Assembly (NCBI GenBank): GCA_037954235.1
Contig: JBBMOA010000002.1
Span: 12,595,509-12,659,508, forward strand
Reading direction: 5' to 3'
Length of the DNA stretch: 64,000 nt
From: Aulostomus chinensis
Taxonomy: Eukaryota > Chordata > Actinopteri > Syngnathiformes > Aulostomidae
Shown here: positions 39,463-51,335 of the stretch, piece after piece
Layout: each line of letters begins with the position of its first letter
Numbering within the stretch: position 1 is the stretch's first letter
Position numbers and translations under genes: made by a program
The notes under the pieces: model-generated
Told to the model about the DNA's origin: nothing
Databases searched by the model: none
The model's input: only the letters and a program-made list of their open reading frames with translations

Positions 39463-40302
39463 GGAGGTTTGCTCGTTATTCAAATTTTTACCCAACAAAA
39501 CCTTTTAATCATTTGCATAGAGAACTGTGTCTTTGGATTTAATTTAAAAACAAATCCTCCAGACAAAAAGATAATAAAGTACATTAAATACAGTTAAGCT
39601 TAGTCAACAGTTAATATTTAGTTAACAGTTTCCATAGGTGTCTGGTCCAGGGAGGTCCGGTTCGAGCACCCCTTACAAAGAGAATCCTTTTGGTGGGATT
39701 TATTTATTAAAATCTACAGTTGTGCTGAAATTAAGAATTGGGTCTTGGACCTTTTCTGGAAATTAATATTTATAGGTTACATGATGGTTGTGCAGCATGT
39801 AGTGCGTGTGTGTGTGTGCGTGTGTGTTCCTCGTCATCCTCTGTGACATCACTGATTCTGTGAGCAGATTCACTGATGATGAGGGACACTGATGACGAAG
39901 TTCTGTGATCAGCATGACAGAATCAATATCAGACTGACGAACTAAGAGGAGAATTAAAGGCTGTCCAGCATCAACAACACTGCAACACACCCAAGATGCA
40001 CATGCTCACATCCAGAATCTGTAACTTGGCACGTCCACATATCTTGCGACATGCCAGAATTGCAGTAAACAACAGACACAGGTTGCCTGACTTAGACAGA
40101 GAGACTGACAGTAAGTTAATTGTGTCATTGTCATCATAGGACGTTATGGGTGGTTGACAAGATTGGGTGATATCACAACCCATCAAAGATGTGCTCTCAC
40201 AGCTTTGATGGTCATGGCCCCGCCCCTCATTTCAAATGCAAGACCAAATGTTTGGACACTGTGACATTGCTCCTGAAGCTCATGTTTTGCTTTTCTTCAC
40301 AG
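39463..40302. other. Region upstream of the kinase gene
   Basis: Contains a short TG tract (39801-39827). ACA|GTAAGT near 40110 could be a splice donor of an upstream exon, but no coding run supports it. An open frame beginning ATG at 40236 reads in frame into the first kinase exon. Confidence 0.35.
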
Positions 40303-42436
40303 CGTCCACACCATCATTCCCAAACCTTCATGAAAAAGACTTTGTTGAAAGCCCCACCAGAAGGTACTTTCTTCAGGGTCTCATGGGTGAGGGGAGGTTT
40401 GGTCAAGTTTTTAAAGGTGTAACAATGACACCAGCACAGAGGGTGGCAGTTAAGATGTTTAAACAAGAGTCGACGATTGCAAGAGAGGTAGGCAATCCAA
40501 GCCTTTTTGATGATATTAGAGAAATAGTTTGTACCTTTCTGCGTCTCTCAACAATGTCTTTTTTTAACCCTTACTCCAGAGAACCATGGCAAGGGCAATG
40601 AGAGCCTTTGACCTGGACAAAAAAAATATTATCAAGCACATTGAGCTGTTTGAAGCTGGAGGGAACACCTATCTGTCTTCTGAGAGGCTGGATAGGAACC
40701 TCTATGAATTTTTCCAAGAGAGAAACTTCCAGCCAATAAACATCAGGGAGATACGGCCGATAGCACAGCAGGTAAAAAATTGTCTAGATTTTTCTATTGA
40801 CCCGTACTGGTTTTATACTGACCTTCACCTTGGTCTCATACATTTCCTCCTCTTTCCTGCAGCTACTGACAGCATTACAGGCACTCAAGTCAGTCGGAAT
40901 AATTCATGCCGATTTAAAAAGTGACAATGTCATGTTAGTGGATCATAAAAAGACACCTTTCAAGGTGAAGCTGATCGACTTTGGCTTGTCCTTCTTCAAG
41001 AATGAGGCAGAAAGCAAACTTGGTTGGGCCCTTCAGGCCGACGGACTACGGTAAGATCACTCTACAAGGGTTCTTCACAATCTATTAGAAGATGTTACAA
41101 TTTTCCGTTCACATGTTGACTTTGACCTCAATAACTCACTTGTTCTTTACCAACAGGGCCCCTGAAATTCTTCTGGGACTCCCTGTCTCTGAGGCCATAG
41201 ATATGTGGTCTCTGGGCTGCCTGCTTGTGCAGCTGTACACCGGCTATCGCCTGTTTCCCCGGGACGAGTACCAGATGGTAACTAGCAAGCGTTGCCTCAT
41301 GATTTAACACTCACAAGTCATTTAGGGAGGTAAAGTAGGACACCGGTTGACATGACTTTCTCTCTCCAGATTAGGTCCATTGTGGACATCTTTGGCCAAA
41401 TACCTGACCACCTACTCAATGCCGGGATGCACACACCCAGGTTCTTTAAGAGCAGCAAGCACTTAGAACCAAAATGGAGGTTGAAGGTATTTGAACTTGA
41501 TCCTTCCAGATGTGTTCAGTTTGGCAGCAACTATTTGAAATGATTCAAACCTTTAGCAGAAGGTATCTAACATGCGTTTTGTTGCTGTAGACCATGCAGG
41601 AGTACAGTGCTGAGTTTGACCCAATGACTAAAAAGCGGAAAGGGTTAATCCATTGCCTGGACGAGCTGATGACAGTAAGTTGTCCACTTGCATTCATACC
41701 AGTTTACTCTTCTGCTGATAGAAGGATGCTGATCAACACAATCTTTGCAAACTCAGTTCCCCTCAGAGACGGACAGCCAAGTGGAGTTGGAGGATCGAGC
41801 TGCCTTCATCAGCCTCCTGAGGGCTCTTCTTGAACTGGACCCAGAACGGAGGATCACACCGGAGGAGGCTCTTAAGCATTCATTTATAAAAATGGCCCAT
41901 CTCAGTACCCACGAGGACGGGGACCAGTAGTAAGTACCTGAGTTGCTGGTACCAGTAGAGTTGGACAGACACCTGAGCAGATTAATTTCATGACTGACTG
42001 AGTCATTGATTGTCATGTTTTTTGTTTTGTTTTTTCCAGTATTAAGGACAGTCTGGAGAAAATGCGGATGAGCCTGGGGGATGTCACTACTGATCCCTCA
42101 CCTGCTGATCCCACGCCTGCTGGTCACTCGCCTGCTGGTCACTCGCCTGCTGATCCCACACATCCTGATCGCTCACCTGCTGATCCCACACCTCCTGATC
42201 ACTCACCTGTTGATCCCACACCTCCTGATCACTCACCTCTTGATCACTCACCTGCTGATCCCACACCCACTGAGTCCAAGAAGGGACTGTTGTACATAGT
42301 CTTGTCTGTCTTTGGCAAATTATGCATATCTGCTGCTCGGTGGACATACAACACGAGGCAACAGGGCTTCTTTTATTGGTGGAGAAGACATTTCCCTACT
42401 TATCCAAGAGGCTTCTTCCATTTTAGAGGAAGATGA
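40303..42436 (+). CDS. HIPK-like Ser/Thr protein kinase, multi-exon, 5' end unresolved
   Basis: Homeodomain-interacting-protein-kinase type (CMGC group). Exons: 40303-40487, 40580-40771, 40863-41050, 41157-41277, 41370-41486, 41591-41674, 41757-41929, 42040-42436. All joins are GT-AG, in phase and free of stops. Motifs in order: glycine loop GLMGEGRFGQV, ATP lysine VAVKMFK, helix-C Glu at the end of exon 1, catalytic loop HADLKSDN (HIPKs have HADLKPEN), DFG in LIDFGLS, then RAPEILLGLPVSEAIDMWSL. All catalytic residues are present, so activity is plausible. The activation segment lacks the HIPK SxYxQSRYYRAPE tyrosine (it reads ALQADGLRAPE). The last exon adds eleven Ser/Thr-Pro pentapeptides and a Trp/Phe-rich end. 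Exon 1 begins mid-codon: either translation starts at ATG 40236 without splicing (507 residues) or an upstream exon exists. No homeobox-interaction region is visible. Probably one of the HIPK-like genes expanded in fishes. Confidence 0.85.
42101..42265 (+). repeat. 15-bp coding minisatellite in kinase tail
   Basis: Eleven 15-bp units (CCTGCTGATCCCACA and variants) encode pentapeptides alternating between PADPT and PPDHS types. Each Ser or Thr is followed by Pro of the next unit. The unit length is a multiple of three, so expansion or contraction keeps the frame. This also leaves the other strand open by chance. Confidence 0.95.
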
Positions 42437-42540
42437 AGAAATCCAGGTATTGAACCACTTGGAGGATCACCTGGGGGCTTGGCCAGAGTATCATGAGCAC
42501 CCTCGTCAGCCTATGAGTCATCTGAATCACAAAGGGCCAG

Positions 42541-43283
42541 GTGTGTGGCGTTAATGACTTAGCCAAGCCAGGAATTGTAGTGTCAAACAAGACAGTCACT
42601 AGAGCCCTGTCCAGAAATGGACTGCAAGGATGCAGGCCAAGAATAACTCCAGTGCGACAGAAGAGAAACCTTCAAGCTAACCTGAAGTATGCTGAGGACA
42701 ATCTAGAGACAGATGATGCAGAGTGGAGGTGTGTTCTTTGGTCAGATGAGACCAAACTAGAGCTCTTTGGCCATAGAGACATTGCTTATGTTTGGAGAAA
42801 GAAGGGAGAGGCGTCTAAACATGGTGGTGGGAGTATCATGTTGTGGGGAGGCCTCAGTGAGTCTGGAACTGGGAATATTTTCAAGATTGAAGGAATCATA
42901 AAGAAAGAGGAATATGTGAAGCTTTTGAAAGAAAACCTCAAGCAGTCAGCAGCAAAACTGGGTCTGGGTCTTCACTTTGGCTTCCAGCATGACAACAACC
43001 CAAAACATATGTTGCTCCTGGTGAAGAGCTACCTCCAGAAAACCAAAGTTAACATTACTGACGGCCTGCACAAAGCCCTAACGTCAATCCCATTAAAAGT
43101 CTGAGGGGTGCACTGAAGACCAAGGTTCATGCTAGAAGACCATTGAATCTGGAGGAGCAAGAAAAATTTGCCAAAGAAGAATGGGCTGGGATTTCTCGGG
43201 AGATGTGCCAGAGACTTGTTAAAAACTACAACAATCATCTGCATGCGGCTATCCAGCAAAAAGGGTACACAATTGACGATTAG
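42541..43283 (+). pseudogene. Tc1-like transposase pseudogene
   Basis: Family DD34E transposase, which cuts and pastes Tc1 elements. The reading opens at VNDLAKPGIVVSNKTVTRAL, normally deep in the second helix-turn-helix, so roughly the first third is missing. LWSDETKLELFG holds the first catalytic Asp, and FQHDNNPKH holds the second. After about 43063 a one-base deletion shifts the frame. The other frame then gives SPNVNPIKSLRGALKTKVHA and runs to a stop at 43281. The family motif there is NPIENLW, and the catalytic Glu is Lys here. Truncation, frameshift and lost Glu make it inactive. Confidence 0.92.
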
Positions 43284-43376
43284 CATCAGGGGGGCTAATA
43301 ATTTGACCCTGGTAGTTTTTGGTTTTTTGAAATAATTTTGTTTCTATGTGCAAAGTAAAATAATGTACGGATCCAA

Positions 43377-43382
43377 AATAAA
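43377..43382 (+). promoter_or_regulatory. Candidate poly(A) signal
   Basis: AATAAA inside the Tc1 3' region. It could serve the upstream kinase transcript, but nothing proves it. Confidence 0.3.
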
Positions 43383-43494
43383 ACTGGGATGTTTGAAAAA
43401 GCTCTGTTCAATAATTCATTGATCTGTTTAACAATACTTTGAAAAAATTTAAACTTCATATGGCTCGTAATTTTGACCTCAACTGTGTTGACTG

Positions 43495-43618
43495 TTCCAC
43501 TGCACTCCCTCACCTCACGTATGTTGTTATGTAACTTATGTAACCAACTGTATCGCTCTCTGCTCTCTTAATTGCCCTCCAAGTGGATAAATAAAGTTTT
43601 CTGAATCTGAATCTGAAT
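43495..43618 (+). mobile_element. LINE-like 3' tail with TCTGAA repeats
   Basis: TTAATTGCCCTCCAAGTGGATAAATAAAGTTTTC followed by CTGAATCTGAATCTGAATG resembles the 3' terminus of fish non-LTR retrotransposons. These end in a poly(A)-signal-like ATAAAG and short tandem repeats. AATAAA lies at 43590-43595. No coding part is attached. It could alternatively be a genuine gene 3' end. Confidence 0.4.
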
Positions 43619-43992
43619 GACTCGTCTTGTGTGTGTGTGTTTTGTCCATGTGATGGACCAGATATTGTCCGAGGGTGTTGGTGGGTCTGAACTGAATTGG
43701 GATGTTATCGTTGGAGAAAATCCTCCTCATTTCGTCAGAGAGGCCTGCCACATACGGGACAACGGTGTTGTTCCTCCTGCCACTCTGGTCCTCACTGGAA
43801 GATGCTTGGGGTTCCTCCCTGGTTCTTTTCCCTGATACACCAAAATAAGTCCAGTTGCCTATGGAGAATTTTTGCGGTGCTATATTTGCGCAAATTTGAC
43901 CGCTGGATCATTTGTTTTTATTCGTGTCATTCGCAGGAACTCTTTCCCCAGCAAGGAGAATTTATTTCAGCCATTTCTTTCCATCATCAACC

Positions 43993-44297
43993 ATGGCTGC
44001 CGTTAATGCCGCTGCTGGCTTGAACCTGTTGTGGAAGTCCCAGATACGGCGGAAAACCAAACCCGCTGTATCTGGATCCATGGCATAATATGGAGGAGCA
44101 CACAGCTGGGTGACTTTCACCGCTTTCTCCAGGAACCGTGCCTGGATGACAGCCATTTCCAGCAGTTCTTCAGGCTGACGAGGGCCCAGTTCCATGATCT
44201 GTTGGCGAGAATGGGTGTCACAGATGGACACCAACTACAAGCGCCAGGACCGTTGATGTCAGTGACATCACCGATGCCAGGGGAATCTCAACGCTGA
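43993..44297 (+). pseudogene. PIF/Harbinger (HARBI1-like) transposase N-terminal fragment
   Basis: ATG at 43993 opens MAAVNAAAGLNLLWKSQIRR, like the start of fish Harbinger nucleases. It soon meets a stop (44086) and must shift frame. The next frame (44031 onward) gives IHGIIWRSTQLGDFHRFLQE and then FQQFFRLTRAQFHDLLARMG. These match the family's W-h-I...R...GEFH.LV.EL and FR..YFR....FD.LL pattern. The catalytic DDE nuclease domain does not follow. The flank at 43905-43945 (GGATCATTTGTTTTTATTC) recurs near 51400-51450. Confidence 0.65.
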
Positions 44298-44619
44298 TCG
44301 GCTCTCTCGACACAACGTCAAGCAAATTTGTCACTCAAGTTGAATATTTTTAACTTTCGCATAGATGCAAAGAGTTATGGACCAGACATTTATTTTGAAA
44401 AACATTCAAGCAGAAGTGAGTTTTCATCAGTAAACATTTGTATTGTCCAGGTTTAGTTTGACGGTAAAAATACCAAAAATTATTTCCAAGACTCTTTGTC
44501 AGAAGACATTAAAAACATCAACAGACTCTAACTGACGTTATGATCTAAGTTTTATTTATAAGGCAAAATATCATGACATAAGTGAGTTGCACCTGCTAGC
44601 TTCCAGTTGCTTTCATGAA

Positions 44620-44770
44620 GTAGTTTTAGCATGCAGTTAAGATGCTAACATGGTATTATCAGGAACAAATACCTTGTGGATCGCTATTGTGTAGAAATGT
44701 TAGCATGTTGCTAGCATATTAGCAGCAGCTAGCTTGCCAAATGCTATGGTGAATGAATGACTGTTAGCAT
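44620..44770. repeat. TGCTAACAT/TTAGCAT motif cluster
   Basis: Many short mirrored motifs (TTAGCATG, GATGCTAACATG, TGTTAGCATGTTGCTAGCAT, CAGCTAGCTTG) in 150 bp. This looks like a decayed repeat seen widely in fish genomes; class unknown. Confidence 0.4.
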
Positions 44771-44845
44771 TTTAACAAACCTTTTACCTTTGACTTTGAT
44801 CGCAAAAATCTCTCGAGGATCAATTCCTCTGTGAGGACAGGGGCA

Positions 44846-44847
<2 letters not shown>

Positions 44848-44928
<81 letters not shown>
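44848..44928. repeat. (TG)n microsatellite
   Basis: About forty uninterrupted TG units, the longest pure dinucleotide tract in the window. Confidence 0.97.
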
Positions 44929-44929
<1 letters not shown>

Positions 44930-45206
44930 TTCTTTTCATTTCACTGGTACAAGTGACTGTTTACAATTATATGGCAGTTTTTTTGGTATAATGGGGATTT
45001 AATATTTATTGTGTTTTATTGTATGGTGGCGTCTGTTGTTGGTCTGCTGCAGGTACATGTGATACAGTTTGTGAAGGAGACTAGTTTTTAAATGGCTGAA
45101 AGACGCTCCATTGCATGTGTTCTTGTATTACCTGACGGAGGCAGAGTTTTCTGACGTGAGACATAAACATACCCAAAAATTATAATGGCTTTTTTCTAAT
45201 TTACAG

Positions 45207-45251
<45 letters not shown>

Positions 45252-45277
45252 GTGTGTGTGTGTGTGTGTGCGTGAGT
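45207..45277. repeat. (TG)n microsatellite
   Basis: A TG repeat with three C-containing interruptions. Confidence 0.95.
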
Positions 45278-46845
45278 GCCTTGGTTTTTCCATAGCTCAG
45301 TCTTCTTTCATTCGTGGACCTCAACACCTTCTTGCGATGAGCACTTCTCTGTTTTTACTTTGTTCATCTAAGTCAGTAGTCTTTTTTCCTCTGCAATGTT
45401 TTCAAAGACTTTTTGAAAAGTTCAGGCCAAAAATAATGTCAACAACAAAGGCGATTTGTCTTCATAGGTCTATGATGACCTTAAGGAGATAACATTTGTG
45501 TCAACATTTTTGAGGAGATGGACTTTATGTTATCAGTTTGTTCCTGCTGAGGACGATAAAAAGAAAACCTAAAGAGGAGAAAGGAAACGGCGGCTACTGT
45601 TATTGATGGCGTGGCCTGCTGTTCTTTTGTCAGCATTTTGTAGGAGGTACATGAGATTCCTGCTAGAAATGCAAGGGACACATTAACACTCACACTCATC
45701 ATCACCATAGCTGTAATGCCGTCAAGAGAAAAGATCCCACTTAATCACTAAAACAAAGAGAATGAGCTTACTGGAATGTGGCTTAGTGACATTTTGACAG
45801 AATATAGATGTGTGGCCTGTATACTGTTAGTAAGTTTACTCAGCTCATATATCACACCAGAACATGCTGGGAAGAACTAGTGCTTCTCTGAGAGTTTGCA
45901 GTCCTTCTCTTGAAAGAACAATAAAATGGTTAATATGAATTTCAACATGGCTTATGGTTTCTATTGAGTGAACTTGGCATCAAGACCATTTGTAAGTGGA
46001 TTTGAATGGATGATTGAAAGGTTGAGATTATCGAGGAAGAAGGAACTCCCATTAAAAAAAATCTATGCAGAACACGTCCTTCTGTCACCTTGGTTGGGAA
46101 GCCTCTTCCTCATCTGTGTTAAATTCAGTGTCCAAATCAGCTCACATGCACATTCCCTTGAGTCATCTTTCTGCAGTCTGGTTCGAATATTCAAACCAAC
46201 AAAGGTCAATGCTATTTATGATTATTCTCAAAACATCATTTCAAAACTCTAGAAAAATTGTCATGTTTGAATGTCTTATTGATGCCATCTTCCGAGCAAA
46301 TGAATTGAGCGTTAATGTGAATTAAAACGTGTTACCATATGTTTGTTTTTAGCTCAAATCAAAGTGTTTTTGGATTACTGAGTAAAAGGCTGAATAAACA
46401 TGGATTAAACTGTGGGATGCACTTCGGATGAAACACATGTTATTTGACAGTTTTGCTGCTGTTTTATTTGGAGGCTTCGGGGCACCATTAGCTTCAGATG
46501 AGATATACATGGTTGACACCTTCTGCAGTCTGGAGTCACAAAGCTTTGATGAAAGAGGGAGAAACATCATAAACACGTTTGTGATAGTGATATCACTTTA
46601 ACACACGGCACTGTGGAGAGCATGTGGCATACGGTTGCATCATAAGAACAAACAACGTGAATTAATACTAGCTTTATATCATGAGGGCCCCGCGGCGGCA
46701 GTATTACCTGCATGCATGGCAACTTCACCTTTGCCCTGCATTCCATGTTTGAGTCACCTCAGAACTTAGATATGAGATATTGGGAGTGACATCACACCCG
46801 AGTTGAACAAGTAATAACCAGTTGATAACAACACTGTGCGGTCAA

Positions 46846-47122
46846 TCCATCCATCCATTTTCTACCACTTATCACATAGAGATACAGACAACCATTCACA
46901 CTCACAGTCACACCTACGGTCAATTTAGAGTATCAATCAGCCTCGTCCCCTCTTGATGTCTTTGGACTGTGGGAGGAAGCTGGAGTACCAGAGAGAACCC
47001 ACACAGGAACAGGGAGAACATGGAGACTCACACAGAAAGATCCTGTGCTGGAGCTGGGGCTGGAACCTGGAACCTTCTTGCTGTGAGGGGACAGTGCTGA
47101 CCACTGCACCACCGTGCCGCCC
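46846..47122 (-). mobile_element. V-SINE-like retroposon with internal deletion
   Basis: A minus-strand SINE with tail (ATCCATCCATCCATT) and tRNA head both present. About 100 bp between ACCACTTATC and ACATAGAGATACAGAC (46873) is deleted, which is the part normally coding for the CAGGGTGAACC region. Confidence 0.88.
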
Positions 47123-50100
47123 AAGACAGTGGGGTATTTAGTGCAAATAAATGTTGCAGTAACATGCCTACAAACTGAAGAGGAACAGTTCTGTTTGAGT
47201 ACAGCTGAGTAAATGTGACACAATTGGGACATTTAAGAGCTAGAAACTGAATTTTCTATGCACGAGCAGCCTTCTTCCAGGTATCTCTGATTGTATTAAG
47301 TCTAACCTCATTCAGGGTGGGGGTGTGGGGGTCTCATAGATTTCTATAATCTGGATTCACCTCCTTCTGGTCATCCAACATAGGCCACCTCCACACTTGA
47401 CGAGTCAAACCCATTGGCTACATCCACCTCTTTATACAGGCTATGTTTATTAGATTTTAGAGTGGTTACTGCCTCTCTGGTGATATAAATCAGTCTATCA
47501 ACCCAGTCTATTTTTATTCCATAATATTACAGATATTTTTTTCCTGCGGTCTAACCTATAACTGTCCTTCCTCAAAGCCTCTCTTTCAAAGAGGGTCACA
47601 CAGAGGACCAGCAGGCATTGCCATAGATGAGGTAGAGTTTTGTTCACAGGGATTGATCAAAAATCCTCTAAACCCCCGCAGCAATTTTGTGGAATAGAAC
47701 AATTTTATAAATGCCCTTATTGCCAGACGTTTCATCAGGATTAATGACTTGAAGGAGAGCAGATTTACAGAGGCAGACATGTGCAGAGGCAGCAGCGGTT
47801 GTGTATTTGATATCAATACTCCATTACTTATGAGTCAGAGTCAATTAATTATGTTTACCATGAAATAGTTCAGTGTTTAAGGGCCCAGTAATTCACTTTA
47901 AGGACTCTTCACATTCTACTACAAACTTCATCCAAGTTCATAAGTCCTTGTTAGTGTTTTTCTGGCACTGGATATTGTGTGTAATGGAAATTTCAGTCAA
48001 GGTCCAGAATAAGTAATTAAAGTAATTTGAACTAATGACAGAATAATTTGCTTGGTGGACGTAAGCGTGCCGTGCTTGATGCATGTTTCCCCTTAGATAC
48101 ATTCAAAAGTCTGGCTGACTTCTCGCATTCCATGTGAAAGGGAATGCACACGTGGATGTTTAAACTCCAGATCTACAGTCTCGTCTGCCAAACCTCTGTT
48201 TGAGCTGAACCGTGACACTCCAGACACACAGGAGGCACCATGTTTACACTGTGGGGCTAAATGTTTGTGCTCTCTTCCGTTTCAGCTGGCTGTGTGATTG
48301 AAGCCTGAAGCATAGCAAGCAGAGGGATAATTATCTATACCAATTATCCATACCAAGAGAAGTTGGGTTTCAAACCCACCACCCCCAAGGGTGTCCGCTG
48401 AGCACAGCCCAAAATACAGGCTGTCTGCAGTAATGATGAAACCAAACAACAACAAGCCCAAACACTGCAGAACAGACTTACAAGTAAAAAAGACTGGGCA
48501 GCCTGATATACAGCACCATTCAAACGCAGGAAATGAGTTGATGTTATATATTATGTACACATCATTACTTCAACCTCGCTCACAGAGAGATGCGATGAAA
48601 AGCCTCAGTAAAAGACCAAGAACAAGGCTTCAGCGATATTATTTATAACACGTCAACACTTCAGGACACTTGATAACTGGATGAGCCGAACGGAGGGATT
48701 TAAGATTTGACTATCTTTTTGTTCTTTGTTTTTGTACGTTTGAAAATTGGTCTCCATTCACCTCAGTTGGCTGGTAGATTGCCTGTCTTTACCTGTGAAA
48801 CTCCTGCAGTGTTTTGTGGACTAAGAAAAAATTCACCCAACCTCAGATCACAGTGAGGCGAGTAGAGAATGACTGGATTTACTGTTTGAAATTCAAAAGT
48901 TATGGGGTTAAATACGTTCCTCAGCACAGTAGAACTGAGGATCGACAGCGCTGCTCTGCTCTCTCCAGAGCTCCTGACCCAGCAACAGAGTGTCACTGTC
49001 CTGCAAAGAAGCCATGGCTGTAACAAAGGTCAAAGCTTGTCCTCCGAGCTCTTTACCTGGCACCGGTGTGGAAATTGGGACGTTACCTGATCTGCAATGC
49101 ATTCATAATGAAGCACGTCGAGGGCGGGACAGCTTGTACTTTAAGAGGAAGCACACATCTCATTCTACTGGTCATGCTTTGGTCTATCAGTGAGTGTTGT
49201 TGGGATCCCTCGGTGCATTTCTCCAGCTCGATGTGAAATGGAGGTGGTTCAGTGAAAGATAAACCTGCATATTGTTGTGTCCTTTTATCGCGTCCATTCC
49301 AAGACTCGCCTGTGCAATAATCCTGCTGTTTAATCAGCACGCTGATATGACATCTGTCAGCCTGGCAGAGGAGAAGTGCTCACTGACACAGATTTTAACA
49401 CGTTTGTGTAAAGAAAACGGCACGAAACAAACCTTGCGTGTGCATATTAGTTGTCTTTCTTTTAACTGAATTCGTCTGTGAAAAATAAGCGTCGCAATGA
49501 TACTTTCATCGAGTGTGGTGGAGGGGTTCCACACTTTTTCATGTCTGTGTCTCCAAGTTGACTCAAAAAGCCACGCCAGTCTATTTAGAATAATTCAGCT
49601 TTTATCCTCAGACATACTGTTTGACCTTCACAACAAAAGAAATCATGTCAAGAATCTGATCATCAAAAATATTAATTCATAGATAATAGAAATAGAATAC
49701 TGTAATAATAATTTTGAAAGCTTTTTTTTTTATCTTCAAACGTTTCCCAATATGCTAAAGATAGTTGAGGTTAGTTTCTTGCACATCAATTTTCCATTAC
49801 TTTATTTTGTTGAAAAATATATGAAATACCACAAGTAGCTGTTAAGAAATCCCTTAAAACTTCCCAGATATTTGCCGAAACTTACAAGAAAAACAAGAAA
49901 TAGATCAGATTTTCTTTTTTAATTTACAGGATCAAAACATTTCTCTAAGAATAGTTAGAAGACTGTAATTCTAGCATTGTCTTGTCTTGCGAGCTCTCCC
50001 CTCTTCCCTGCTGTCACTAAAAATGCACCGCATCAATCACATCACCGAATAGAAAGGAGGCAGGAACAAAGTCAACAAACACCAATGGAAACGCTTATCT

Positions 50101-51335
50101 GTGTGTAACTTTTGCACGGAAACATTACAACGAATAGAGCTTGGCACCAAAAATGAAGACATAATCAGCAATACAACAACCATTACAACTCATTACTGGC
50201 AGCCAAATTAGCATTGGCAAACTGACTCGTGTGAATCATTCAAAATTAGTTGACAAAGACAACACAGATTTATGCTGATATTTGTGCTGTGTCAAAGGAG
50301 TCTTCAATAACCCTGCAAGCACTGTGAGAGAGGAGAGCAAGAGTTTTATACTGGAAGACTCTTGAGATACTGACACCGTACAGACAGTCTGCGTTTATCA
50401 CTACAAGTCATTACAATCACTCCAAGGTAATGACTCGCATACATTTTAATACTCCAACTGTAATTACACCACTGTACTAACTGTGTGCAGTAAAAAGTAC
50501 AAATGATGAGCTATGATTTTATGACATTCCTTTTATCTTTTTATTTGTATTGTCAGTGACTAAAACATTACTTTAAAAAAAATTCTACATACATTAAACC
50601 CTTTGCTGGACGGGGAAAAGGCAAAAATGGAAATAATGTATATAAGAATGTATCAGACATTCTTTTGAGAATAGCAAGTGTGACTTTGTTGAGGAGTTAA
50701 TATGACAGCAGCTGCCATCAGGAGGTTTCCAAGAGATTACCTCTTCCCAAGTATTAACATTTTACACACCAAGTTTTGCTTTTGTGCAGCTTTCTATTGT
50801 CGCCTTGATGCGTTAAGCACTCCCAATCCTACACCACATGCACAATTTAGGCTCGAAAAATAGCATTCTTGTTACACTGGCTTAACAGGCAAGCATTAAA
50901 AGTTTTGCCAGATGAATAGACCTTATTTTCAGTGGGAAAGTAGCACACTCACTTTAGTACAGATTATACAGAACATACAGAACAGGAGGACAATCCTGCT
51001 GTTTGCTGATGAGCCCTTGGAATTGACCTTCGGTGTGTTTCAAATGGCAGAGCAAAGTTTAAAGCGATACTTCACCCTAAAATTGTTTTTTTCTTTTTTT
51101 TTGCAGAGTATAAAAAGAGGTCTTCTGCATCACTTCTTTGCAACTTCAGAATGCAGAAAGATCCAGCCACAAACACTTAGCTTGAAGCCAATGTGGCTGA
51201 CGGTTGACAATGCAAAACAATAAAAAAAATAAAAAAACAATTTAAAAATCCATTTGCGGACTTTAAAAAGCATCAAATGGTGATACCCAGCCACAAGGTC
51301 AGTAATCCACTCACTCTAAGAACAAACTATGAAGC
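47123..51335. other. Non-genic stretch, possible old repeat at its start
   Basis: No supported gene. Around 47380-47470 (CACTTGACGAGTCAAACCCA and TTTATACAGGCTATG) resembles a dispersed fish repeat that I recall but cannot classify. Open frames at 48763-49193 overlap on both strands without a known domain. Confidence 0.35.

Larger units (their letters stand above)
42530..43485 (+). mobile_element. Tc1/mariner element, 5' truncated
   Basis: Remnant of a Tc1-like transposon. It holds the transposase fragment and an AT-rich 3' region ending in the inverted-repeat-like CTCGTAATTTTGACCTCAAC (43464-43483). The 5' inverted repeat and the DNA-binding paired-like region are absent. It begins within about 95 bp after the kinase stop codon, so it probably landed in the kinase gene's 3' region. 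Confidence 0.85.
44300..46845. other. Non-genic stretch with microsatellites
   Basis: Contains two long TG tracts listed separately. GCTAGC/TGCTAACATG-type motifs cluster at 44620-44770. No supported gene. Confidence 0.4.

Noticed and set aside
42087..42347. Minus-strand Asp-Gln-rich frame opposite the kinase tail
   Set aside because: It is a shadow of the 15-bp coding repeat.
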